A stretch of 64,000 nucleotides of DNA from Candidatus Harpocratesius repetitus (GTDB taxonomy: Archaea; Asgardarchaeota; Lokiarchaeia; Sigyniarchaeales; Promethearchaeaceae): the NCBI GenBank assembly GCA_021498095.1, contig JAIZWK010000001.1, positions 2,680,810 to 2,744,809 of the forward strand. Reading direction: 5' to 3'. The notes under the pieces are model-generated. The model made no database searches. It had not been told where the DNA came from and was given only the letters and a program-made list of their open reading frames with translations. Position numbers and translations under genes: made by a program. Below, one piece after another: positions 18,231-26,319 of this stretch (positions within the stretch are counted from its first letter, which is position 1; the number at the start of each line of letters is the position of its first letter).

Positions 18231-20858
18231 TTATACCTCCTTTTTAAAATAAATTCTAGATTCAATCAAATTGGAAGGAAATGATTGAAAATCAGTAATT
18301 AAATAGTAGTTTTGATGATAATCTCCATTAAGAAACAAAGTTAATTGATCACTATAATGTTTTGATCCAATTATACCACGCTCTCCTGATGGAATTACTG
18401 ATATGCTCTGATTTAAATTTCCCCAATCACATATCCATCGTTCAGATGCACCTCCATGACTGGTTGCTACTGATACATGACCATTTTTCCATATATTTCC
18501 ATAAGATGGATTTATCGTATCCGCAGAACCGTTAGCAGGAATAGGTCCCACACCAAAACCTGGTATATTAGTTAGATGATTAAAAATATTCTGATGTAAA
18601 TTTCCCCAATTCCATTCATCAAAATTCCCAGTATTAAAAAATGAATGAAGTGCATTAACTGTTCGATGAAATGCAGTTTGAATAGTATCTTGAACAGATT
18701 CAGTATTACTTGTTGATACATTATCGAACCAAGCATCTAAGAAGGAATTTTTTAGAAGATATTCAATTAATGCGTCTGAAATGTAGGGAATGAAATCCTT
18801 TAAATCCCATTCATTTAATTCATCTTGAAATATCTGTTCTTTTAAAATTTCAATCCATAATTTAAAAACGCTTGGTTCCCATCGAGCTAAATTCATTTGA
18901 TAATCCCAATTGTTCATATCATTTAGTATCTGAACTTCTTCATTAGTCAAATCAGCGCTATTTTTTATAGTTTCAAGAAGAATAGGTAGAGTTTTTTCTG
19001 CTTTTATACTATATGTATCCAATTGAATAGCTTTCATATCATTTATGGTAAGATTTGTGGCATTCTCTAATAATTGATTAATTCGACGGGCGCGATAGCC
19101 GTTAGAATAATATGTTTGAAATGTTTGATTTGAATGAGCGTTCATATAATCAGGTCCTGCAACAATCTGATTGGCAGAAGCAAGGTAATGTTGATTAGGA
19201 TTAATAGTCTCAGGTAATTCAGCAAATGGTAGCCAACCAATCCATTTCCCTTCTCCTGCACTCCCATTATATGGAAATACTCCTTTTCCAAAGCGTTTAT
19301 CATCTAAAAGAGAATCGTCTCGAATTGGCACCTTACCAGTCGGACGAATTGCAATATTTCCATATATATCTGCATATATATGATTTTGAGAAGGTAACCA
19401 GAAATTCTGTGAAGCAGCATTAAAATCTGCCCGATTTTTTGCATGAGAATATTCATAGAATGCTTTCAATTCCCATGTTACGTTATGAGCTATCCAACGA
19501 CAAGCGATAATATTATTTGATTTTATGGAATCTAGTATTGAATCAGTAATAAAATCTGAAAATACAGGGCCTTCTTCGGTAAGTTTAATTTTATATTTTA
19601 TTGTTCTACCTTCTTTTGTATCAATTGTATAATTAATATATTTGTATGGTGTGATTTTTCCATCTTGAATATAATGGGTTTCATTTACAGAAGTATAATA
19701 ATACCAATCCATACTATCAAAATAAGTATTTGTGAATCCCCATGAAACAAATTGATTTTGGCCGACTAATGGATAGGGTACACCTGGCAAAAAGAAACCC
19801 CAAATATTAAATGGATTGTCAGATGCAGAAATCACCAAATGGGCTTGATACCAGATTCCTGGTAGATTCCACTCAAGATGCATATCATTACAAATAATTG
19901 GATAACCAGAGGCGCTCTTATTCCCATCAATTACCCAATTATTCGATCCCAATATAGCACCTAACTCTGAACGAGTCTGCTCTTGTGGAAATTGCGATAA
20001 TTTGTAGTAGAGAGCATTTATAGATGATGAAAGAGGAATACTATCGTTTAAATTGGAAAATGTTTGATTCAGATGTATGAACTCATAAGTAGAAAAATTT
20101 CCATAATTCGGACAAACAGGTATCTGATAAGGTCGGGGAGATCCCAAAAAGAAATTATATGCTTCAATTCCCATTTTCTCGACGATTACTAAATGATACA
20201 AATCTTCTAAACTCCACGTAAGGTCTTCAGCCATATATTTTCCCATACTGATTGTATCGATTACGGTCCAATGTTCCATATTTATGTCCAATAATTGAAA
20301 TTCTAATGGTAAAGTAGGTGTATTATCGATATAATAATTAACTCCATCCGCAAATCTTTCTAATTCTTGCAAAATCGTATTTATTTTAGGATCAGTGTTT
20401 GCTCCTTGAACTAACGCTTTGTATGTTTTTACAGAATAATAATCTTTCAACATTGCTAAATTATATTTATCAATTTCTAGTAAATCTTCTCCCAGTATTG
20501 CACTCATATTTCCACGTGTAAGTGAACGTGCCATTTGCATCATGAACAGTCTATCTTGAGCCATACAGTATCCCAAAGCAAACATTACATCATTTTCAAC
20601 TCTCCCAAAAATATGTGGAATGCCGTAATTGTCTCTATAAACCGTAACTTGATCTTCTAATGAAGAATCAGAAATTATCATAGTATCTTCTATTTCCATG
20701 GGTATTTCCCAAATACTTTGCCCTGGAAAAAATAATTTACCCATTGGGGCTAATCCAAGCAATGGCACCGAAAAAAAACCAATTATTAGAGCTAAAATCC
20801 CTAATACAACACTACCTCTTATTAAATCTGTTTTTTGCATAATTATCTGCTTTTCCAT
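18231..20858 (-). CDS. Penicillin-acylase-family Ntn hydrolase, membrane anchored
   Basis: The 875 residues match the penicillin/AHL acylase family. An N-terminal hydrophobic helix (about 16-40) should anchor or export the protein. The alpha-chain mark YRDNYGIPHIFG is followed by FALGYCMAQDRLFMMQ. The new N-terminal nucleophile is Ser305 in ILGSNNWVIDGNKSASG, where autocatalytic cleavage would make the beta chain, followed by NDMHLEWNLPGIWYQ. Family members hydrolyse amides such as beta-lactam side chains, acyl-homoserine lactones or N-acyl lipids, outside the cytoplasmic membrane. The substrate is unknown. The family is better known from bacteria, so transfer is possible. It is co-translated with the small membrane protein downstream. 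Confidence 0.88.
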   Translation of the reverse strand: MEKQIIMQKTDLIRGSVVLGILALIIGFFSVPLLGLAPMGKLFFPGQSIWEIPMEIEDTMIISDSSLEDQVTVYRDNYGIPHIFGRVENDVMFALGYCMAQDRLFMMQMARSLTRGNMSAILGEDLLEIDKYNLAMLKDYYSVKTYKALVQGANTDPKINTILQELERFADGVNYYIDNTPTLPLEFQLLDINMEHWTVIDTISMGKYMAEDLTWSLEDLYHLVIVEKMGIEAYNFFLGSPRPYQIPVCPNYGNFSTYEFIHLNQTFSNLNDSIPLSSSINALYYKLSQFPQEQTRSELGAILGSNNWVIDGNKSASGYPIICNDMHLEWNLPGIWYQAHLVISASDNPFNIWGFFLPGVPYPLVGQNQFVSWGFTNTYFDSMDWYYYTSVNETHYIQDGKITPYKYINYTIDTKEGRTIKYKIKLTEEGPVFSDFITDSILDSIKSNNIIACRWIAHNVTWELKAFYEYSHAKNRADFNAASQNFWLPSQNHIYADIYGNIAIRPTGKVPIRDDSLLDDKRFGKGVFPYNGSAGEGKWIGWLPFAELPETINPNQHYLASANQIVAGPDYMNAHSNQTFQTYYSNGYRARRINQLLENATNLTINDMKAIQLDTYSIKAEKTLPILLETIKNSADLTNEEVQILNDMNNWDYQMNLARWEPSVFKLWIEILKEQIFQDELNEWDLKDFIPYISDALIEYLLKNSFLDAWFDNVSTSNTESVQDTIQTAFHRTVNALHSFFNTGNFDEWNWGNLHQNIFNHLTNIPGFGVGPIPANGSADTINPSYGNIWKNGHVSVATSHGGASERWICDWGNLNQSISVIPSGERGIIGSKHYSDQLTLFLNGDYHQNYYLITDFQSFPSNLIESRIYFKKEV

Positions 20859-20950
20859 TTTTTTTTGTTTAGTTTGAGCATTTAAATTAAGTATATTTAA
20901 TCAAATAATTAATAAAGATTGCTCTTTGGAATTAAAAATATTTTAAATTT

Positions 20951-21236
20951 AAGAGGTTCTAGCAACTTCTTTATTTTTGACAGAATTCCCATTTTAATCC
21001 TTCATTTTCCGACAATAATCAAATTTATCCAAGAATTATTTCAGTCGGCAAAGATGAACTTTAAAAAATATAATTATGGGTTGATTTTTGACTATTTTTA
21101 ATCAAATTATAGTTGAAAATGATAAAAAAAGTTCTAAATTTTTGATCGACAAATTTCAAATTTGGATGGAATATTGGTAAATGCGTAAATTATGCAGGAT
21201 TTTTATTTTTTTATTAATCTATCAAATGTTGATAAA
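20951..21236 (+). repeat. Interspersed repeat, copy 1 (286 bp)
   Basis: This stretch is nearly identical, over its whole length, to 25974-26259 in the same orientation. It begins with AAGAGGTTCTAGCAACTTC and ends with ATCAAATGTTGATAAA. Differences are scattered single bases plus small length changes in a T-run near the end. No convincing reading frame of useful length is shared. The size and AT-rich, non-coding character fit a MITE-like or degraded IS end. A related inverted end lies beside copy 2. Confidence 0.85.
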
Positions 21237-21687
21237 GGCTCTTAAAAAAGATCGATAAATTAGGCAAAAAAAGGAAAAAAAGAAGGGTTCAAATCGAGAA
21301 CCCTCTATTCAAGAGATAAAAAATGTTTGTGATTGTTATTATTGAAAGGTGGGATTGGATAGTATTTATTTCGTTTAAGTTAGGGTTGTTTGCTGATATG
21401 CAAGTTAAATTATTAAGAAGCACCAATGGAAAATATTTTGCGTGAATGACCTAATCCAAAATCATAAGATCAACACAACTATATAAATTTTCAGTAAATC
21501 AATTAAAATTAGCCCAATATTGAAATTGTAATATGATATTTGTATTCATTAAAATGAAAAAGATTTGATAAATTTTCAAAAACAATGATCAATTAAATCT
21601 TTATTTTTTTTTTTGATATTCTTTCTTAATTTTATGAATCTTGTATTAGTAACCATATGTTTTGTCAGTCAAAAAACCATTTTTGCT
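21237..21687. other. AT-rich intergenic region with one 7-bp hairpin
   Basis: About 450 nt between the repeat copy and the transposon. The only structure I see is a perfect hairpin, AGGGTTC at 21284-21290 and GAACCCT at 21298-21304, with a 7-nt loop. A run TTTTGTCAGTCA at 21660-21671 recurs in direct orientation at 23306-23317, on the far side of the transposase gene. No gene is supported. Confidence 0.5.
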
Positions 21688-23344
21688 TGTCACAATTTGT
21701 CATCATATTCACATCATATAAATATAAAAAAAAGGATTCTTATTCTTTAATCCTAAGTCGAATTATACAGGAAGTTTCATAAGCAACTTGTTTTGGTGAT
21801 AAATATAAAGTTCCTGTCCATCAGCAGATTCTCTGACTAGGATCTGCTGTCCTTTCATCTTGTACGAGATATAATAATATTTTCCTTTATATCCAAATGA
21901 TCCGTTATAAGAAATCTTTCTCGTTTGAGTTTTATTTCGTGAACTACTTGAAGGACTTTTAGAATGAGAGATAATACACTGTTGGCCACGAAAGATATCG
22001 ATTTTTGATGGTGATATCCATATTTCTACTTCTAAACCTGCATATCCAGGCGGAATAGCAAATTGTTGTCCATGATAACTTATTAAATTTGATTTCGTTA
22101 CTTTTCGTGTTTCTCTTTCAACAATCCATCTATCCCAATTAAGTTGTACCTCTAATGGGCGATCAATTCGATTTTGTTTCCCAAAATAGACTTTACTTGG
22201 TGAACTACGATTTGGTAAACCTCGATGTCGATGTTTTGTATTGTAAAATTCTATCCATTTTTGAAGCATTTGATTGAACTCTGTCAGAGTAATGGTTGGA
22301 TCTTGCTTAATTTGATATCGAACTTCAGATAGAAACATAGTTTTAACCGTTCCAAAGAAACGTTCGAGCTTACCTTTGGTTTGTGGATGTCGGGCACGCG
22401 CAAACACAGGTCGAATATCCAATAGTTTAAGAATCCGTTCATATTTTGATCCTAAATTTCCAAGAATATTTTTGAACTGAGTGCCATTATCCGCCAAGAT
22501 CTCTAATGGACGACCGTACTTAGAGATTGCTTGCCGCAATAACTCAATAACATGTCCTGATTTTTGATCAGTTGTGTAAAAAGCGGCAACAACAAATCGA
22601 GAACAGTCATCAAGCAAGGTGAAAAGAAAGAGGGACCCTAAATGACCAATTGTCTGAGCACCAGCAATGTCAATTTGCCATAATTCATTAGGACTCTCTC
22701 GTTCAAATGCATTATAACCCCTGCGGTATTCCGTCGAAATTCTTCCTAGTCCTTTCTTCAATAAATGTCTTCGAATTGAAGTTAACGAGGGAATTTTCGA
22801 AAATCCTTCTTTGATAAGCAAATCAGAAATGATTTGTGCAGTTCTCTTGCTATTTTCTTGTTTTAAATCAACAATCCGATTCCATACTTCATTAGGAAAT
22901 ATAGAACGCTTTTGACATAGATTTGGTTTTTGAGAACGACGGGAAATATTCCCACTTTTTGCGATTTTGAGCCATCTGTACACCGTTCGAATAGAACAGT
23001 GTTCCATGTCAGCAATTTCTTGAATAGATTTTTTTTGATGATAATATTGATGCAAAATCCGTTCAATAAGGTTGGTTTTTCCTTGATCCTTTGATTTTAT
23101 CATAGAAAAATCCCCTTATCACAAAATATGTGAATAATTAACAGTTAACGCCTAATAAATAATAGATCATGTGAAAAGTGCAGAAGATTGGGATCATTTT
23201 CGTGTTTAAATTTGCATTTTCTTCGATTATGAGATGTCAATTTAATGGTTGTTGTTACAGCAACCGTCAAAAAAAATAAAGAAAAAAACCAAATTTGTGC
23301 CAGTTTTTTGTCAGTCACTAGGTGGTCAACGACAATTGTGGACA
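21688..23344. mobile_element. IS481-like insertion sequence (candidate boundaries)
   Basis: One intact transposase gene (21763-23103) occupies the element. Candidate terminal inverted repeats are TGTCACAATTTGTC at the left (from 21688) and, read inwards on the other strand, TGTCCACAATTGTC at the right (to 23344). They match with small gaps and start with TGT as expected for IS481/IS3 relatives. I could not find a target-site duplication, and a 12-bp direct repeat (21660-21671 and 23306-23317) offers an alternative reading of the ends. The boundaries are therefore provisional, while the presence of an IS is firm. Confidence 0.55.
21763..23103 (-). CDS. IS481-like transposase with rve (DDE) integrase core
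   Basis: This 446-residue protein has an N-terminal helix-turn-helix (about residues 25-50, SIQEIADMEHCSIRTVYRWLK) and a second HTH-like region (85-115). An rve catalytic core follows with Asp145 (WQIDIAG), Asp205 (LADNGTQF) and Glu247 (GKLERFFGTVK). The C-terminal about 120 residues are beta-rich, as in Mu-type or IS481 C-terminal domains. The frame is uninterrupted and all three acidic residues are present, so the enzyme looks functional. An AAGGGGAT site precedes the ATG. Confidence 0.9.
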   Translation of the reverse strand: MIKSKDQGKTNLIERILHQYYHQKKSIQEIADMEHCSIRTVYRWLKIAKSGNISRRSQKPNLCQKRSIFPNEVWNRIVDLKQENSKRTAQIISDLLIKEGFSKIPSLTSIRRHLLKKGLGRISTEYRRGYNAFERESPNELWQIDIAGAQTIGHLGSLFLFTLLDDCSRFVVAAFYTTDQKSGHVIELLRQAISKYGRPLEILADNGTQFKNILGNLGSKYERILKLLDIRPVFARARHPQTKGKLERFFGTVKTMFLSEVRYQIKQDPTITLTEFNQMLQKWIEFYNTKHRHRGLPNRSSPSKVYFGKQNRIDRPLEVQLNWDRWIVERETRKVTKSNLISYHGQQFAIPPGYAGLEVEIWISPSKIDIFRGQQCIISHSKSPSSSSRNKTQTRKISYNGSFGYKGKYYYISYKMKGQQILVRESADGQELYIYHQNKLLMKLPV

Positions 23345-23665
23345 TTCATAAAAAAACTGAATTCTTATTTGGTTTTATACTGTCATTTCTTAATGGTTGT
23401 TAACAAATCTTGTAAATATCGGTGATTAATTTCTTGAAATTCTTTAGAATATGTAAATTTACAAATATCCTTGAGATTAAGCCAATTTCCATATTATCAT
23501 AATTTGAATCAAAAAAGTAGGTTTTTGGCACATATTTATAATTAAAATGCCCTTTTATGGGAAACTTTAAGTATGAATTCATGTTCATGTAAATTAATCA
23601 AACACTGACACCTTTGAAATATTCTTTTAGAACGGAATGATTAATATTACGGAGATTTTATTGTA
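23345..23665. other. AT-rich intergenic region between IS and regulator
   Basis: About 320 nt. I see no convincing gene on either strand; a 62-codon minus-strand frame in it has no start context or recognisable content. An ACGGAGAT run near 23650 is the likely ribosome binding site of the regulator starting at 23666. Confidence 0.5.
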
Positions 23666-24739
23666 ATGGCAGAAAATAAAAACCTAACTCCAAATGAAGA
23701 GCGAGTACTGTATGGTATCGTCCAATTCCCAGAAAAAAATGATAAAGAATTAGCTGCATTACTTCAGATGAAAGACTCAACCTTAACATCTATAAAAAAA
23801 AGGCTGGAGCAAAATGAATTTTTTTCATATCATTTCATTCCACAATTGAATCGTTTGGGTGTTGAGCTTTTAGGAATCATCTTCACTTCTTTCAATCCAA
23901 CTATTGATTTTGAAGAACGAGTAAGAATTACTAAGGATAAAATTGAAAGTGCACAAGAAATATTTTATTCCGTTGGTGCCCCTGAGATGGGTTTTTCGTT
24001 GAGTTTTACTCAAAATTATAGTAATTTTTGTGCAATAAACGAAAAAAGAACTGAAACATTTGGTGAAAAAGGTTTATTAGAAAAAGAATTCCCGCGAGAA
24101 GTAATTTTTCCCTTTCAAATTAGTTCCATTGATGAATTTTTTGATTATTCACGTTTATTTTATCATCATTTTTCACATTCTTTACAAGGAATTACACTAC
24201 AACCATCAATTACTAAACCATGGTTTAGTCCTCAATCAGAAATTACATTAAATGATAAAGAAAAAAAGGTTTTTATTGCCTTAATTGAAAATCCTAAGGC
24301 GACTATGCAAGAAATAGGAGAAAAAGTAGATCTTTCAAGACATACAGTTGCTAGAATGAAAAAGAAATTCTTTAATGAAGATCTAATTCGAATAAAAGTC
24401 ATTCCAAATTTAAAAAAAATTGGTTTTAAACTTTTAGTCTTTTATCACTTAAAATTTAGTCCAACTGCAAAAATAAATAAAGATATCATACAGCAGTTAA
24501 ATTCTCCTTCAACTCTTTTCTGTGCACATCGAAAATTTACTGCAGTAATTATCAGTGCTTATCCGGAATATTCTGCATATAAAGAAGATAAAGTTCGAAA
24601 ATTAACGTTTTTGAAGGAAAATAATATCTTAAATTATACACCTTCGCCTCGAAAATATGTATTTGAACAGATGCAGGTTATCAAAGATTTTACTTTTTAT
24701 GATATAACAAAAAAGATTCTTGGATTTCCTTTAGAATAA
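23666..24739 (+). CDS. Transcription regulator with two winged-HTH (AsnC/Lrp-like) domains
   Basis: The 357 residues form two similar halves. The first HTH (about 7-55, LTPNEERVLYGIVQFPEKNDKELAAL...STLTSIKKRLEQN) and the second (about 195-240, LNDKEKKVFIALIENPKATMQEIGEKVDLSRHTVARMKKKF) are each followed by the same PxLxRLG/PxLKKIG-type strand and an alpha/beta domain. The tandem arrangement suggests an internal duplication, so a monomer could bind a palindromic site. There is no recognisable ligand-binding RAM signature. Its stop codon abuts the stop of the convergent gene at 24740. The target is unknown; the nearby AOR/ThiS genes and the IS are candidates by position only. Confidence 0.75.
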   Translation: MAENKNLTPNEERVLYGIVQFPEKNDKELAALLQMKDSTLTSIKKRLEQNEFFSYHFIPQLNRLGVELLGIIFTSFNPTIDFEERVRITKDKIESAQEIFYSVGAPEMGFSLSFTQNYSNFCAINEKRTETFGEKGLLEKEFPREVIFPFQISSIDEFFDYSRLFYHHFSHSLQGITLQPSITKPWFSPQSEITLNDKEKKVFIALIENPKATMQEIGEKVDLSRHTVARMKKKFFNEDLIRIKVIPNLKKIGFKLLVFYHLKFSPTAKINKDIIQQLNSPSTLFCAHRKFTAVIISAYPEYSAYKEDKVRKLTFLKENNILNYTPSPRKYVFEQMQVIKDFTFYDITKKILGFPLE

Positions 24740-25279
24740 TTAATTTAGACGATCAATTAAATCCGATGTATAAGATATCCAAAGCTTGATATATGATCGA
24801 AATTCATCCATATTTTTAAATTCAACTTCAATCAAGTTAAAATCAGCAGGCAATACCTTAATATTTGGGTTCACTCTAAAGAATCCTTTTTTTAAAACTT
24901 CAAAAAGGTATTCAGAATTATTCATATTGCATTCGATTTTGAAAACTAAATTTGATTTTTTTGTTTTTTGATTAGATTGAGTTTGTTCAATTGAAGTTAA
25001 TAATTTTTCAAAATTTTTATTGATTATTGGAGGATTTTCTTGAACATCTTTTAATTTTCGAGAAATAATTTCTGAATCTGCAATTTTTTCAAAAATATTT
25101 TGATAACGTGCGATAAAAAGAAAACCTTCTTCAATTCCTTCAATATAGAAAGGAATTTGATTGGCATGATAAAGATTATTCAAATAATCAAAATGTTTAT
25201 GAACACCTTTGAAAATAATGGGAAAATTACTTGAAATTTTAAGCACTATAGGTTCTTCTACTTTATTTCCCTCATTCAT
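24740..25279 (-). CDS. Hypothetical protein
   Basis: This 179-residue protein has no signal peptide or membrane segment. It consists of an alpha/beta N-terminal part (1-70), a polar Asn/Gln/Lys-rich linker (about 85-115), and a C-terminal part with alternating strands and helices. I do not recognise the family. Its stop codon directly abuts that of the convergent regulator, with no spacer. Upstream (25280-25393) is an AT-rich spacer before the ThiS/MoaD-like gene on the same strand. Confidence 0.6.
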   Translation of the reverse strand: MNEGNKVEEPIVLKISSNFPIIFKGVHKHFDYLNNLYHANQIPFYIEGIEEGFLFIARYQNIFEKIADSEIISRKLKDVQENPPIINKNFEKLLTSIEQTQSNQKTKKSNLVFKIECNMNNSEYLFEVLKKGFFRVNPNIKVLPADFNLIEVEFKNMDEFRSYIKLWISYTSDLIDRLN

Positions 25280-25393
25280 TGTTTACCCTCTTTCATTTAG
25301 GGTTATCTCGCTCAATTTAAAAAATTTTTGGGAATTTTTATTTTAATTAAAAAAAAATAATCGTTTTGATAATAATTATCATCTATTTTATTT

Positions 25394-25591
25394 TTAGCCT
25401 CCACCAAACATATGTAAAGCTAATACATTATCACCATCTTTAATTTGTGTTTTTTCATATTCTTCTGGAGGTATATAAATATTATTAATTTTTACTACAA
25501 TTTCTGGGAATGTATAACGCTTTAATTCCAAAAGCTTTTTGACTGTTAAACCTTCAAACCATTCAAAATCTCTATTATTAACTTGAATCAT
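25394..25591 (-). CDS. ThiS/MoaD-family ubiquitin-fold sulfur carrier
   Basis: This is a 65-residue beta-grasp protein. It begins MIQVNNRDFEWFEGLTV and ends in Gly-Gly-Gly after LALHMFG, the C-terminus that is adenylated and thiocarboxylated in ThiS and MoaD. The start is set at ATG 25591, which gives the exact family length; an open frame continues upstream to about 25711 but adds unrelated residues. It lies on the same strand as, and downstream of, the aldehyde oxidoreductase (26320), separated from it by an interspersed repeat. A role in tungsto-/molybdopterin synthesis for that enzyme, or in thiazole synthesis, is therefore likely. Which of the two cannot be decided from sequence alone. 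Confidence 0.8.
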   Translation of the reverse strand: MIQVNNRDFEWFEGLTVKKLLELKRYTFPEIVVKINNIYIPPEEYEKTQIKDGDNVLALHMFGGG

Positions 25592-25839
25592 TTTATTCTC
25601 AAGTAATGAAATAATTGAAAATTCATAATTTTTACCACAATATCTTAAGAGGTTATAGCAGAATTCAAAAAATTGAAGGAAATCCGAAAATCTTGCATTG
25701 ACTATCCACAAAACCCAAATCTATCCCAATTTTAAATTTGTCGAAACATCGTTTAAGAAAAAAATATATAATTAAGTCAATAATTCAAAGAAAAATGATG
25801 GAAATGTGAAATTCTTGACCGCATTTAAGGGTTTAAAAG

Positions 25840-25940
25840 TGCCGACTCAAATAGTAATTGGATGCGCAGGAGTATTGTCGAAAATATTGGCCCAAAAGAT
25901 AGAATTTGATTAAGATAAAAAAAATTGCTAGAGCCTCTTA
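25840..25940 (-). repeat. Diverged inverted end related to the interspersed repeat
   Basis: Read on the minus strand from 25940, this segment starts AAGAGGCTCTAGCAA and, about 100 nt on, reaches GAGTCGGCA. The plus-strand repeat copy 33 nt away starts AAGAGGTTCTAGCAA and reaches CAGTCGGCA at the same distance. Intervening bases match partly (for example CGACAATA and ATCCA in register). It is thus an older, diverged copy of the first 100 nt, head to head with copy 2. Confidence 0.6.
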
Positions 25941-25973
25941 AAATCAAATTAATAATTTTATAAATAAAAAGAT

Positions 25974-26259
25974 AAGAGGTTCTAGCAACTTCTTTATTTT
26001 TGACTGAATTACCATTTAATTCTTTCATTTCCCGACAATAATCAAATTTATCCAAGAATTATTTCAGTCGGCAAAAATAAACTTTAGAAAATATAATTAT
26101 GGATCGATTTTTGACTATTTTTAATCAAATTATAGTTGAAAATGATAAAAAAAGTTCTAAATTTTTGATCGACAAATTTCAAATTTGGATGGAATATTGG
26201 TAAATGCGTAAATTATGCAGGATTTCTTTTTTTTTTTTAATCTATCAAATGTTGATAAA
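25974..26259 (+). repeat. Interspersed repeat, copy 2 (286 bp)
   Basis: This is the near-identical partner of 20951-21236, with the same length and orientation. It sits between the aldehyde oxidoreductase gene and the ThiS/MoaD-like gene. With the diverged inverted end at 25840-25940 it occupies most of the 728-nt gap there, and nothing else is recognisable in that gap. Confidence 0.85.
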
Positions 26260-26319
26260 ATCTCATAAAGAATTGAAAAAAAAATTGAAGAAGTAATAAT
26301 AAAAGAACATAAAATGATA

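Noticed and set aside
21284..21304. GGTTCAAATC within a 7-bp hairpin, resembling a tRNA T-arm
   Set aside because: No acceptor, D or anticodon arms can be built around it. The stem is a perfect 7-bp palindrome with unrelated flanks.
23145..23345. 66-codon minus-strand frame ahead of the transposase gene
   Set aside because: It spans the candidate right inverted repeat. It has no family resemblance, so it is not a second transposase frame.
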